Assembly (NCBI GenBank): GCA_049276515.1
Contig: JBASWO010000067.1
Location: forward strand, 1 to 24,899
Source: JAATFY01 sp049276515
GTDB taxonomy: Bacteria > Pseudomonadota > Alphaproteobacteria > UBA9219
Length of the DNA: 24,899 nucleotides
Direction of reading: 5' to 3'
The notes under the pieces: generated by a model
What the model saw: only the letters and a program-made list of their open reading frames with translations
Database searches by the model: none
What the model was told of the DNA's origin: nothing
Shown: one piece after another, positions 8,452-16,003 of the stretch
Layout of the letters: every line of letters begins with the position of its first letter
Position numbering within the stretch: position 1 is the first letter of the stretch
Made by a program: the position numbers and the translations under genes

Positions 8452-9171
8452 ATGTCGGATAAACTATCGCCTGCATTAAAAACCCATATTCTGGTCGTCG
8501 ACGATGATGACCGGTTGCGTAGTCTTTTGCGTCGTTATCTGGAAGAACAAAATTTTATCGTAACCACAGCTGTTAATGCGGCAGATGCTAGGGCCAAACT
8601 CAAAAGCCTGAGTTATGATCTCATGGTCCTTGATATCATGATGCCGGGAGAGACTGGATTAGAGCTCACACAATCTTTGCGCGAAGCTGCCAAACCTTCG
8701 ACAAAACAATTGCCCATACTTTTACTTACCGCGCGTGGTGAAGCAGCAGATCGAATTGAAGGTTTTGAAGTTGGCGCTGATGATTATTTATTAAAACCCT
8801 TTGAGCCGCGCGAATTACTTTTGCGTATTAATGCTATTTTGCGCCGTGTACCGAAGCCTCAAGTGACGATGCCAGACTTAAAATTAGGGGCTTGGAGTTA
8901 TAATCCTCAGCGTGATGAATTGCGTTCAGGAAATGAAACGGTACGGCTTACCGATATGGAAGCGGGCTTGATGCGCGTTTTAGCAGCCGAGCCTGGTGTT
9001 GCTTTTAGTCGTGAGGCTTTGGCTGAGCGCAGCAAAGGAATAGTGAATGACCGCACCATTGATGTGCAGGTCACACGGTTACGGAAAAAGATTGAAGAAG
9101 ATGCCAAGAACCCACGTTATCTTGTGACGGTGCGGGGTGAGGGCTATATGCTTATGCCGGATGTCTTGTAA
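8452..9171 (+). CDS. OmpR-family response regulator
   Basis: This is a two-component response regulator with a receiver domain and a winged-helix DNA-binding domain. From the chosen ATG it has 239 residues. The acidic pocket is VVDDDD (about residues 15-20), the phosphate-accepting Asp61 lies in VLDIMMPG, and the conserved lysine is in LLKPFEPREL. The C-terminal OmpR-type domain includes LTDMEAGLMRVLA, then TIDVQVTRLRKKIE and VTVRGEGYML. An upstream in-frame TTG at 8407 would add 15 residues before the receiver domain, which is less likely. The stop overlaps the kinase start by one base (TAATG), so the pair is almost certainly co-translated. The closest well-known pair is OmpR/EnvZ, but the signal cannot be read from the sequence. 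Confidence 0.92.
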   Translation: MSDKLSPALKTHILVVDDDDRLRSLLRRYLEEQNFIVTTAVNAADARAKLKSLSYDLMVLDIMMPGETGLELTQSLREAAKPSTKQLPILLLTARGEAADRIEGFEVGADDYLLKPFEPRELLLRINAILRRVPKPQVTMPDLKLGAWSYNPQRDELRSGNETVRLTDMEAGLMRVLAAEPGVAFSREALAERSKGIVNDRTIDVQVTRLRKKIEEDAKNPRYLVTVRGEGYMLMPDVL

Positions 9172-10526
9172 TGTCAGAAAAGCCTTTTACAAATCCTAAC
9201 CGTAAAATACCGCTCGCTTTACGTTTTAAGCGCTTGCTGCCACGCAGCCTTTTCGGCCGTACGCTGCTCATTATTGTTATCCCGACGCTGATTACTTTAT
9301 CTGCGGCGACATTCGTGTTCTTTGATCGCCATTGGTACACAGTCACCAATCGTCTCACTTATGCTTTGGCAGGCGATGTTGCTGTGGTTGTTGAGCTGCT
9401 TCAGAAAAGCTCAAATCCTGAAAGTACTGCCGCTGTCATGCGCTTGGCTGATGATAAGATGAACCTTTTCGTCACCTTTCAGCCGGGCGAGCGTTTATCT
9501 AGTGCACGGCGTGACAGTTTCTATCCTTTACGCGATATGCTGCGCCATGCTTTGAATGATCGTATTTCATATCCTTTTGATATTGATATGCGCCATGCCT
9601 CGGAGATGATCGCAATCCATGTTGGTGCACCTGAAGGTATTTATACAATTCTCTCGCCTGAGCGCCGCATCTATACGCCGACCACACAAGTCTTCGTTAT
9701 ATGGATGACTTGTAGCTCCATTTTGCTTTCGGCCATTGCGCTCCTCTTTATGCGCAATCAGATCAGGCCCATTCGTCGTTTGGCTGATGCGGCAGAAGCG
9801 ATTGGTAAAAGTCGTGAAGTGCCATGGTTTAAATTAGAGGGGGCCGCTGAAGTAAGACAAGCGGGTGCCGCGCTCATGGTGATGCGTGATCGTCTTAAGC
9901 GCCAAATCACACAGCGTACTGATATGCTCTCCGGCGTCTCGCATGATTTGCGCACGCCATTGACGCGTATGCGTCTTCAATTAGAGATGATGAAAGAGAC
10001 GCCAGAGACCCAAGAATTAATTGCTGACGTTGCGGATATGGAAGTGATGTTGGATGCCTATCTTGCTTTCGCACGCGGCGAAGAGGCTGAAGCGGCAACA
10101 GAAGTCAATTTAGCAGAACTCCTCAATGAGATTGTTTCCTCAGCCAAACGTCAAAACCCACATATTCAATTAAATGCTCCCTTGGATATCAATGTCACTC
10201 TGAGACGGAATGCCATGAAGCGTTGTCTGGCGAACCTCGTTGGTAATGCTGCGCGTTATGGCAAACATACACAGATCAATGTGGCTATGCGTGATCATGC
10301 GGTTGATGTTGTGGTTGATGATGATGGTCCTGGCGTTGAAGCGCGCCAGCGCGAAGAGGTTTTTCGTCCCTTTACACGTCTTGAAACCTCGCGCAATCCG
10401 GCGACAGGCGGGGTTGGTTTAGGGCTTACGATTGCGCGCGATATTGCACGTTTTCATGGTGGCGATGTGGTGCTGGAAGATAGCCCCCTTGGGGGCTTAC
10501 GTGCCCGGGTCTGGCTTCCTGTCTAA
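9171..10526 (+). CDS. EnvZ-like sensor histidine kinase
   Basis: This membrane sensor kinase partners the response regulator encoded just upstream. The 451-residue protein has a membrane helix near residues 31-51 (LLIIVIPTLITLSAATFVFF), a periplasmic domain of about 120 residues, and a second helix near 173-197. A HAMP linker follows (IRPIRRLADAAEAIG). The dimerisation/phosphotransfer domain carries His258 in SGVSHDLRTPLTRM, and the HATPase domain has the N box NLVGNAARYG, G1 box DDDGPGVE and G2 box GGVGLGLTIARDIARFHGG. This layout matches EnvZ. The periplasmic sensor region has no family I recognise. Its stop overlaps that of the convergent csaA by four bases. Confidence 0.93.
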   Translation: MSEKPFTNPNRKIPLALRFKRLLPRSLFGRTLLIIVIPTLITLSAATFVFFDRHWYTVTNRLTYALAGDVAVVVELLQKSSNPESTAAVMRLADDKMNLFVTFQPGERLSSARRDSFYPLRDMLRHALNDRISYPFDIDMRHASEMIAIHVGAPEGIYTILSPERRIYTPTTQVFVIWMTCSSILLSAIALLFMRNQIRPIRRLADAAEAIGKSREVPWFKLEGAAEVRQAGAALMVMRDRLKRQITQRTDMLSGVSHDLRTPLTRMRLQLEMMKETPETQELIADVADMEVMLDAYLAFARGEEAEAATEVNLAELLNEIVSSAKRQNPHIQLNAPLDINVTLRRNAMKRCLANLVGNAARYGKHTQINVAMRDHAVDVVVDDDGPGVEARQREEVFRPFTRLETSRNPATGGVGLGLTIARDIARFHGGDVVLEDSPLGGLRARVWLPV

Positions 10527-10858
10527 AAAAGCTTTTTGCCATTGGGCACAGCTTGCTCAGGTTTGATCAGAACAATATGTCCATCACTATCAGCAAAACC
10601 TAAGGTTAGGACTTCGGACATAAACTTGCCGATCTGCTTTGGAGCAAAGTTCACGACAGCAGCGACTTGTTTATTGAGTAAAGTCTCTAAGGTATAATGA
10701 TGTGTGATTTGTGCTGAGGTTTGCTTCATGCCGATCTCAGGACCAAAATCAATCACGAGTTTAAAAGCAGGTTTGCGCGCTTCCGGAAAAGCTTCTGCTT
10801 TTACAATCGTGCCAACCCGAATATCGATTTTCTCAAATTCATTATACGTAATTGCCAT
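10523..10858 (-). CDS. csaA: CsaA-like tRNA-binding-domain protein
   Basis: This small protein (111 residues) is almost entirely an OB-fold tRNA-binding domain (EMAP II/Trbp111 type). Family features are FEKIDIRVGTIVKAEAFPEA near the N terminus, LVIDFGPEIGMKQTSAQI in the middle, and VNFAPKQIGKFMSEVLTLGF with the closing PNGKKLF. CsaA of Bacillus was described as a secretion-related chaperone, and the fold binds tRNA; the role in this organism is unknown. It starts at an ATG preceded by GAGGGATTGGT, a good ribosome site. It lies downstream of the phasin gene but behind a strong terminator, so it probably has its own promoter or depends on read-through. Confidence 0.88.
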   Translation of the reverse strand: MAITYNEFEKIDIRVGTIVKAEAFPEARKPAFKLVIDFGPEIGMKQTSAQITHHYTLETLLNKQVAAVVNFAPKQIGKFMSEVLTLGFADSDGHIVLIKPEQAVPNGKKLF

Positions 10859-10871
10859 ACCAATCCCTCAT

Positions 10872-10902
10872 AAAAAAAGGCGCGGGGTGAGCCGCGCCTT
10901 TT
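10872..10902 (-). terminator. Rho-independent terminator of the phasin gene
   Basis: On the minus strand an 11-bp stem (AAAAGGCGCGG paired with CCGCGCCTTTT, arms at 10902-10892 and 10885-10875) with a six-base loop is followed by an unbroken T tract (complement of 10878-10872). It lies 16 bases after the phasin stop and directly before csaA. The stem is mostly G+C, so this is the strongest terminator in the window. Its symmetric A/T flanks would also allow some function in the other direction, but no rightward gene needs it. Confidence 0.9.
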
Positions 10903-10918
10903 ATAAAACAGATAGTTT

Positions 10919-11374
10919 TTATGCAGCGCGGCTGGGGCGAACGATTTCGCGCAATTCGTCCATGCTTTCGCTCAGGCGGTTGCTGACAGTTTCCATCGCT
11001 TGCTGATTGCACTTGGCTAGTGTTTCTGTGATGTCACGGGCATTCGCCATGCATTTTTCAGCTGCAGCTTTTGAAGCTTCAGCTTGGCGCAGCATTTTTT
11101 CTTCAACGCTTGAAGATGTCATAACAGCATTCATGATGCCGGAGGTTTCTTCAAAGCCTTGGCGCGCTAATTCGGCTTGCCGACGAAACAGAGATTGCAT
11201 GCTTTCAAAAGCAGCTTGGTTAAGCGCAGTGAAGGCTTCAATGTTCTTGCGTTGTACGTTCATGAGGGCTTCAAAATTAAAACCAGGAACCTTGAATTCA
11301 CCCATCATTTTGGTGACATCCATGATTTTCGAGAAATCAGCTTCGAAAAAAGGATTAGAATTAGGTTTTGACAT
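10919..11374 (-). CDS. Phasin family protein (PHA granule-associated)
   Basis: Phasins coat intracellular polyhydroxyalkanoate granules and control their size and number. The product (151 residues from the chosen ATG) is nearly all amphipathic helix. The stretch PGFNFEALMNVQRKNIEAFT is typical of the Phasin_2 family, followed by ALNQAAFESMQSLFRRQAEL and many Ala/Gln/Glu heptads. The start at 11374 follows the ribosome site GAGGAC and gives MSKPNSNPFFEADFSKIMDV; an upstream in-frame extension to 11455 lacks family resemblance. The gene is monocistronic between a 121-base upstream region and a strong terminator, as expected for an abundant protein. It implies that the organism can store PHA, though no synthase is in view. 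Confidence 0.88.
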   Translation of the reverse strand: MSKPNSNPFFEADFSKIMDVTKMMGEFKVPGFNFEALMNVQRKNIEAFTALNQAAFESMQSLFRRQAELARQGFEETSGIMNAVMTSSSVEEKMLRQAEASKAAAEKCMANARDITETLAKCNQQAMETVSNRLSESMDELREIVRPSRAA

Positions 11375-11445
11375 GGTCGTCCTCGCGTCTATTGAACTGT
11401 TAACCGTAATTTTGCGCTTATGATTGGGTTTTGTCACCCTTTTTT

Positions 11446-11454
11446 TGCATTGCA
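11446..11454. promoter_or_regulatory. Possible PhaR-type operator upstream of the phasin gene
   Basis: TGCATTGCA is a perfect TGC-N3-GCA dyad 72 bases before the phasin ATG. PHA-responsive repressors of the PhaR family in alphaproteobacteria recognise TGC/GCA dyads near phasin genes. The flanking bases do not match the longer CTGC...GCAG form, and a 9-base dyad occurs by chance fairly often, so this is a weak call based mainly on position. Confidence 0.3.
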
Positions 11455-11495
11455 CAATGGAATGAGCTGAAAGCTATGGAATAACAAGGCACTAA

Positions 11496-12083
11496 TTATT
11501 TTTGGCCGAGACGAAAGATTATGTCGGCGATCTTTCCAGCATAGCGCAAATGGCGATCAAGGGTGGCCATGGTTTTGGAGAGGTCATGTGTTTGATCATT
11601 TTGCCAGGTACAGAGAACAATTCCATAAAGAGCGAGTAGTCCTGTGGTGGCGATGAGCTCTTGGGGTCCTTCTTCGTGAAGTCCTGCTAAATGGAGAACC
11701 TTTTGCATGGCTTTTATTTCGGTGGGGAGGGTAAGGCGAAGTAAAGAAGGATCACGTTTCACTTCATCAGCCAATTTCAGAATAGCCGTGCGATGTTTTT
11801 GTAAAATCTCAAACCGTGTCATAAGCACATCAAACAAACGATCGTGCGGTGGTGCACGCAAAGAGGGCTTACTGATATGGCTGGCTGTTTCTTGATCCAT
11901 ATAGCGTATGAATGCTGGCAAAAGATCGTTTTTGTGACTGAATGTTTTTTTGATCTTCTGGGTAGATACTTTTGCGGCTTTTGCAATTTGTTCGAGTGTC
12001 AGTGCTTGCCATGAGTTTTTGGCAAGCAGCTGAAGAGCGGCCTTAGCAATTTTGTTTTCGAGCTGAGTGGGTATCTTGGTCAT
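11496..12083 (-). CDS. TetR/AcrR-family transcriptional regulator
   Basis: This is a 195-residue DNA-binding repressor-type protein. The N-terminal helix-turn-helix covers about residues 8-55 (ALQLLAKNSWQALTLEQIAK, then AAKVSTQKIKKTFSHKNDLL), the TetR pattern. The C-terminal ligand and dimer domain is helical and of no subfamily I recognise. The target is unknown; neighbours are proC upstream (26-base gap, same strand) and the phasin gene downstream, so autoregulation of this cluster is possible but not shown. No clear ribosome site precedes the ATG. Confidence 0.85.
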   Translation of the reverse strand: MTKIPTQLENKIAKAALQLLAKNSWQALTLEQIAKAAKVSTQKIKKTFSHKNDLLPAFIRYMDQETASHISKPSLRAPPHDRLFDVLMTRFEILQKHRTAILKLADEVKRDPSLLRLTLPTEIKAMQKVLHLAGLHEEGPQELIATTGLLALYGIVLCTWQNDQTHDLSKTMATLDRHLRYAGKIADIIFRLGQK

Positions 12084-12109
12084 AGGTAAAGCTTAGCTGT
12101 AGCCAGGGA

Positions 12110-12916
12110 TTATGCCAACTTAGCTAATTCCTTGGCGCGCTTTAGGGCGGCTTGTAGCGTTTTATGCATCAAATCAAAGAGACCCGTAGGACCTAGAAGT
12201 TCTTTGAGAGCAGCTTCTGTTGTGCCGCCTGGACTTGTGACGGCGTTACGTAGATATGTCGCATCTTCTTTGGATTGCGTGAGAAGGGCGGCACTTCCGC
12301 TCAGTGTTTTCTGGGCTAACTGTTTTGCCATGACTTCAGAAAAGCCAAGAGCTGTGCCTGCTTTTGTCATGGCTTCGCAGAGGGCGAAGACATAGGCAGG
12401 ACCACTGCCCGAAAGCGCTGTTGCGGCATCAATGAGATGCTCATCTTCAACCCAAGCTACATCGCCCACTGCTTTTAAAATATCATCACAGAGTTGATGT
12501 TGGTGAGCTGAGACAAAGGGATTGGCAACGGCGACGCTCATGCCTTCACCAATGCTGGCTGACAGATTAGGCATAGAACGTACGATGGCACGTGATGTGC
12601 CCCAAAGCTTTTCGAGTGTGGCAAGGGATGTGCCGGCCAAAATAGAAAGCAAAACACTTTCTTTGTAAGAGGCGTAATTTGGTAGAGTGGTGCTGACATG
12701 CTGCGGTTTAATCGCCAGGACAATAATGTCAGGTTTAAAGCTCGCATCAATTTTATCGAAAGACGTAACCCAAGTGATGGAGGGAAGCTTTTGAAGTTCA
12801 GCAGGTGGGCTATTGGGCTCAACGACATAAGTCGTAGCCGAGCTTGCAATACGCTGCAGAATGGCTCCGCCCATCTTGCCACAGCCGACAAGCAGAAGCT
12901 TTGTGTCAGGCTTCAT
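12110..12916 (-). CDS. proC: Pyrroline-5-carboxylate reductase
   Basis: ProC carries out the last step of proline synthesis, reducing 1-pyrroline-5-carboxylate with NAD(P)H in the cytoplasm. The 268-residue length is normal. The N-terminal Rossmann motif is LLVGCGKMGGAIL (residues 8-20). The C-terminal signature includes ALSGSGPAYVFALCEAM and VTSPGGTTEAALKEL. It starts 3 bases after the lipoprotein gene and is followed by the TetR regulator on the same strand, so the three are probably co-transcribed. The link between proline synthesis and its neighbours is not obvious. Confidence 0.95.
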   Translation of the reverse strand: MKPDTKLLLVGCGKMGGAILQRIASSATTYVVEPNSPPAELQKLPSITWVTSFDKIDASFKPDIIVLAIKPQHVSTTLPNYASYKESVLLSILAGTSLATLEKLWGTSRAIVRSMPNLSASIGEGMSVAVANPFVSAHQHQLCDDILKAVGDVAWVEDEHLIDAATALSGSGPAYVFALCEAMTKAGTALGFSEVMAKQLAQKTLSGSAALLTQSKEDATYLRNAVTSPGGTTEAALKELLGPTGLFDLMHKTLQAALKRAKELAKLA

Positions 12917-12919
12917 AAC

Positions 12920-13315
12920 TTACTGGGTATAGCTCGCGCACAGCGCGCCGGCGCCAGGCAATGGCATACGGCCTGAGCAGTTGGTTGGTTCCCAGCCGCG
13001 ACCACGCATGCATTCACCGACAACCAGGCTTGGTTGCTGGATGCATTTACCGCGGCTCTCAGCCTTCACGGCAGCGCTGGTTTCCATTAAGCGTTGTTTG
13101 TCGTCAGAGAATTCGACGACTTCGCTATGGGCAATATTATCAGGGTAGATGCTGCATTTGCACTGGCTGAGATCAAATTCCAGTTTGCGTTGAACTTTTT
13201 CAAGAGGCATCAGAAGGTTTGGCTCACTGATCGGCCGCCAGAACTGAACGGTGTTGTCCTGAGAACAGGCAACAAGGGCAAGAACAGCTAGGCACGGCAA
13301 AAGCCAACGACGCAT
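12920..13315 (-). CDS. Cysteine-rich putative lipoprotein, unknown function
   Basis: I do not recognise a family. The 131-residue product begins with a lipoprotein signal peptide, MRRWLLPCLAVLALVAC, with the lipobox LVAC putting the modified cysteine at residue 17. After it come six more cysteines (in QCKC, GKC, GEC, TNC and ALC), an even number that suggests up to three disulfides in the periplasm. The C-terminal CMRGRGWEPTNC pattern recalls small lipoproteins of alphaproteobacteria that end in an Arg-Gly-Trp motif, but that is impression only. Acidic residues after the lipid-bearing Cys (SQD) may affect sorting between inner and outer membrane. It sits between sciP and proC, 3 bases before proC. 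Confidence 0.75.
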   Translation of the reverse strand: MRRWLLPCLAVLALVACSQDNTVQFWRPISEPNLLMPLEKVQRKLEFDLSQCKCSIYPDNIAHSEVVEFSDDKQRLMETSAAVKAESRGKCIQQPSLVVGECMRGRGWEPTNCSGRMPLPGAGALCASYTQ

Positions 13316-13400
13316 GGAAAACTCCCGCAGATGAGATGCGGGCCATGATTGGCGATTCTACAGGTTTTCGCAACCCCCAAGGATGTGGGGCTTATAAGGC
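13316..13400 (-). other. sciP-to-lipoprotein gap with two small hairpins
   Basis: The 85-base gap holds CCCGCA/TGCGGG (13324-13329 with 13337-13342, loop of 7) and CCCCA/TGGGG (arms 13386-13390 and 13375-13379, minus-strand reading). Neither is followed by a T tract, so they are not convincing terminators. One could be a processing or rho-related structure between sciP and the lipoprotein gene. Confidence 0.3.
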
Positions 13401-13721
13401 TTATTCGGCAGCTTCTCTGCCACGCTCATCGACAGGACGGTATTCTTGCATCCGGGTCGCGCGTAGACCGCGTACGCCATGATGATCAAGGAGAGCCATC
13501 CAGGATTTAAATTCTTCTTCTGAGAGGCGATAGCGCTCGCACGCTTCTTCTGTTGTCAGAAGCCCGCTGCGCACGGCTGCTACCACTTGCGCTTTGCGGC
13601 GCATAACCCAACGTTGCGTGTCAGGAGGCGGCAATCTGTCCAATTCTTTTTGGCGATCCGAGATGCGAACGATTTTGACCTGTTCGCCGTGGGTCGAAAA
13701 AGAGGCAGTTGGCTGCGACAT
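13401..13721 (-). CDS. sciP: CtrA inhibitor SciP (DUF1153)
   Basis: SciP is a small helix-turn-helix protein that binds the master regulator CtrA and keeps it from activating transcription during part of the cell cycle in Caulobacter. The 106-residue product has the family core: LPPPDTQRWVMRRKAQVVAA, then SGLLTTEEACERYRLSEEEF, and the terminal RGLRATRMQEYRP. Arginines in RWVMRRK are conserved in the family. About 15 extra residues precede the core compared with the Caulobacter protein. The ATG follows the ribosome site TGGAG. Presence of sciP implies a CtrA pathway in this organism. A candidate CtrA box lies 60-75 bases upstream, which fits the known CtrA-SciP loop. Confidence 0.93.
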   Translation of the reverse strand: MSQPTASFSTHGEQVKIVRISDRQKELDRLPPPDTQRWVMRRKAQVVAAVRSGLLTTEEACERYRLSEEEFKSWMALLDHHGVRGLRATRMQEYRPVDERGREAAE

Positions 13722-13781
13722 TGTATAGCTCCAGTAAAATCAGATTGATTCGAAATATGTATTCACAATACGCCGAGGCAC

Positions 13782-13797
13782 TTAAAATATGGCTAAC
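13782..13797 (-). promoter_or_regulatory. Candidate CtrA-binding box upstream of sciP
   Basis: The plus strand reads TTAA, seven bases, CTAAC. The CtrA consensus is TTAA-N7-TTAAC, so this matches all but one base, with the exact spacing. It lies 60-75 bases before the sciP start, in the AT-rich 226-base region shared with the 3' end of the glycosyltransferase gene. In Caulobacter sciP is itself activated by CtrA. The match is imperfect and the region is AT-rich, so chance is possible. Confidence 0.45.
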
Positions 13798-13947
13798 TGC
13801 TATGGTTAATTTTCATCAAAACCTATGAAAAATGATGAATAGAATTAACCGTTTGTCGGCCATTTACCGTAAATTTTGCCCTTAAAATTAAGGAACGAAT
13901 ATCGATATATTTTGGTAGATCGACTCGAAAAGATTTTTTTTAGAGCC

Positions 13948-15045
13948 TTAGGTGAGTGATTTGAAAAGCGCTTCCCAGTCCTGAGCGCGTGCTGACCATG
14001 TGCATTGTGCGTTCACAGCCTTCACTTGCTCATACATGGTTTTGGCCCATGTTTTGGGATCTGTTTTAAAGGCCGTAATGTTCTTTTGCATCACAGCGCG
14101 GAACTGGTCAGCAAAGTTATCAATGCTGGAGGTATCTATTGTGATGAGATCCGCATAGCCCATGGTGGTTGATGGTAGAGCGCCTAAGTTAGTTGTTATA
14201 ACCTTCATTCCTGCTGCCATGGCTTCAAGGGCTGAGAGGCAAAAGGTCTCTTCAAAGATGGAAGGATAGGTGAGAAAGGCAGCTGGCTTTAGTTTTTGCG
14301 CCAATTCTTTTTGTGAGACCGCGCCATGATAATATGTGCGCGGATCGCGCGCGGCTTCTTCATAAAGGGCGGCATAATCATGATCGGGCATTTGATACAC
14401 CCGCATCGATGAAAAAATATCAAGCTTGGTCTCTTCTTTTAATCCCTGCATCGCTTTCAAAAGCACATTGAGGCCACGAAAAGGTGTTGTTGTGTAAGCG
14501 GCGCGATTTTCTTTTATCGCAGCTAATTCTTCGGCCGATGAAAATAGATTTTCAAAAGACGGCGTGAGGCCATTGCCAATCACCCGCGCCTTCGCCTCAA
14601 CCCTAAAAGCTTTATCGGTTGCGCCCTTTTGATGTTCCGATACATAGACGATGTAATCCATGGTTTTTTGAACAAGGGGATTGCCGAGCTCACCCATAGA
14701 GGGTTGGTTGGGAAGGACATGGTTCCATAAAATAATTTTAGAAGTGGGACTGTATTCTCTGACATGAGGGCAGGCGATTGGCATATTGCAGACGATCACA
14801 ACATCGAAAAGATGTTGCGTAAAAAAAGCTTTGTCCTGAATGGTGCCAACTTGGATATGGGTGATGCCCATCACGTGAGCGGGTGTGTTATTGGGTAAGC
14901 GCGCGGCAAGATAAATGTCATGTCCGTTCTGTGCGAGCTGTCTTGCGAGATAACAAACAGAAGATTCGGAGCCGCCCAAAGGTTCATAATCCGGTGTCGC
15001 GACCGTGAATTGGAGGGGCGAGAGGTTGATAAAAAGAATCTTCAC
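13948..15045 (-). CDS. Glycosyltransferase, GT4 family
   Basis: This 365-residue GT-B-fold glycosyltransferase probably transfers a sugar from a nucleotide donor to a surface glycan or lipid acceptor. The N-terminal domain starts MKILFINLSP and carries the acceptor-side loop PLGGSESSVCYLARQLAQNG (about residues 23-42). The C-terminal domain has the donor-binding EEAARDPRTYYHGAVSQKEL stretch and EETFCLSALEAMAAGMKVIT, the retaining GT4 E-x7-E region. The substrate is not readable. It stands alone between sciP and the N-formylglutamate amidohydrolase gene, with no other glycan genes nearby. Confidence 0.88.
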   Translation of the reverse strand: MKILFINLSPLQFTVATPDYEPLGGSESSVCYLARQLAQNGHDIYLAARLPNNTPAHVMGITHIQVGTIQDKAFFTQHLFDVVIVCNMPIACPHVREYSPTSKIILWNHVLPNQPSMGELGNPLVQKTMDYIVYVSEHQKGATDKAFRVEAKARVIGNGLTPSFENLFSSAEELAAIKENRAAYTTTPFRGLNVLLKAMQGLKEETKLDIFSSMRVYQMPDHDYAALYEEAARDPRTYYHGAVSQKELAQKLKPAAFLTYPSIFEETFCLSALEAMAAGMKVITTNLGALPSTTMGYADLITIDTSSIDNFADQFRAVMQKNITAFKTDPKTWAKTMYEQVKAVNAQCTWSARAQDWEALFKSLT

Positions 15046-15139
15046 GCGTGCGTTAACCTTGGAAATGCTGTGGTAGGGCCTGTTTTAGGTCTATCAAACT
15101 TTTGCTTTTCTTCCACTTTATATTGTGGAGAATAATCCT

Positions 15140-16003
15140 ATGTCCTTGCAGCCCTATATCATTATTGAATCCGCCAAGCCCAGTGTGGCACGGATGCCTT
15201 TGGTTGTGGACTCGCCGCACAGTGGTCGTATCTATCCAGCGGATTTTGCCTATAGCTGTCCTTTGCCGCTTTTGCGCCAAACAGAAGATTCCTATGTCGA
15301 TGAATTAGTAGCCGGCGCAGTTGAAGCCGGTGCTGCTGTCGTTATGGCAGAATTTCCACGTAGCTATATCGATCTCAATCGTGCCGAAGATGATATTGAT
15401 CCTGCTGTTTTAGCTGAGCCTTGGCCGCATCCCTTAGCGCCGAGTGATCGTACTGTGCAAGGTCTTGGTCTTGTGCGCCGTCTTTGCAAAAGCAGCGTTG
15501 CAGTTTATGCCGCGCCTTTATCTGTTGCCGAAGTGCAAAAACGCATTGAGCATTTTTATCGCCCCTATCATGCGGCTTTAGAAAAAATGATCGCCACACG
15601 TCATGCAAAATTTGGTGAATGTTATTTGATCAATGCGCACTCGATGCCTGGGCAAGGGAGTGGTGATACCTTGCGTCGGCCTGATTTTGTTTTAGGAGAT
15701 CGTTTAGGTACAAGTTGTGATCCCTCATTCACGCGTCGAGCCCGCGATATCTTACAAGATATGGGCTATAATGTTGCGCTCAATGACCCTTATATGGGTG
15801 TTGAGATTGTGCGCCGTTATGGTCAGCCTCAGAAAGGCCAACATGCCTTGCAGCTTGAGATTAATCGTCAGCTTTATATGAATGAGCAAACGCTTGAACG
15901 CCATAGCGGCTTTGAATCTCTGCAAGAAGATTTAACCGCATTCTTTCAGCAGCTGGTTGGTGAATTGATGGGTGCTATGCCGGGTCAAATGGCTGCTGAA
16001 TAA
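15140..16003 (+). CDS. N-formylglutamate amidohydrolase family protein
   Basis: Members hydrolyse N-formyl-L-glutamate to glutamate and formate, the last step of one histidine-degradation route, or act on related N-formyl amino acids. The 287-residue product has VVDSPHSGRIYP near the N terminus (metal-binding His), DSYVDELV, the conserved RSYIDLNRAEDDIDP, INAHSMPG in the middle, and LQLEINRQLYMNE near the C terminus. The ATG at 15140 follows GGAGA with good spacing; an in-frame GTG at 15125 would use that ribosome site as coding sequence. No hut genes are nearby, so a histidine-degradation role is not supported by context. Its TAA directly abuts the bamE TAA of the opposite strand. Confidence 0.87.
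   Translation: MSLQPYIIIESAKPSVARMPLVVDSPHSGRIYPADFAYSCPLPLLRQTEDSYVDELVAGAVEAGAAVVMAEFPRSYIDLNRAEDDIDPAVLAEPWPHPLAPSDRTVQGLGLVRRLCKSSVAVYAAPLSVAEVQKRIEHFYRPYHAALEKMIATRHAKFGECYLINAHSMPGQGSGDTLRRPDFVLGDRLGTSCDPSFTRRARDILQDMGYNVALNDPYMGVEIVRRYGQPQKGQHALQLEINRQLYMNEQTLERHSGFESLQEDLTAFFQQLVGELMGAMPGQMAAE

Noticed and set aside
10526..10537. AAAAAGCTTTTT palindrome at the kinase/csaA junction as a terminator
   Set aside because: The short A/T palindrome has only a GC dinucleotide at its centre, no loop, and encodes the csaA C terminus; too weak for a terminator.
11007..11423. Open frame of 138 codons opposite the phasin gene
   Set aside because: Antisense to a well-supported gene with its own terminator; Ser/Ala-rich translation with no recognisable motif.
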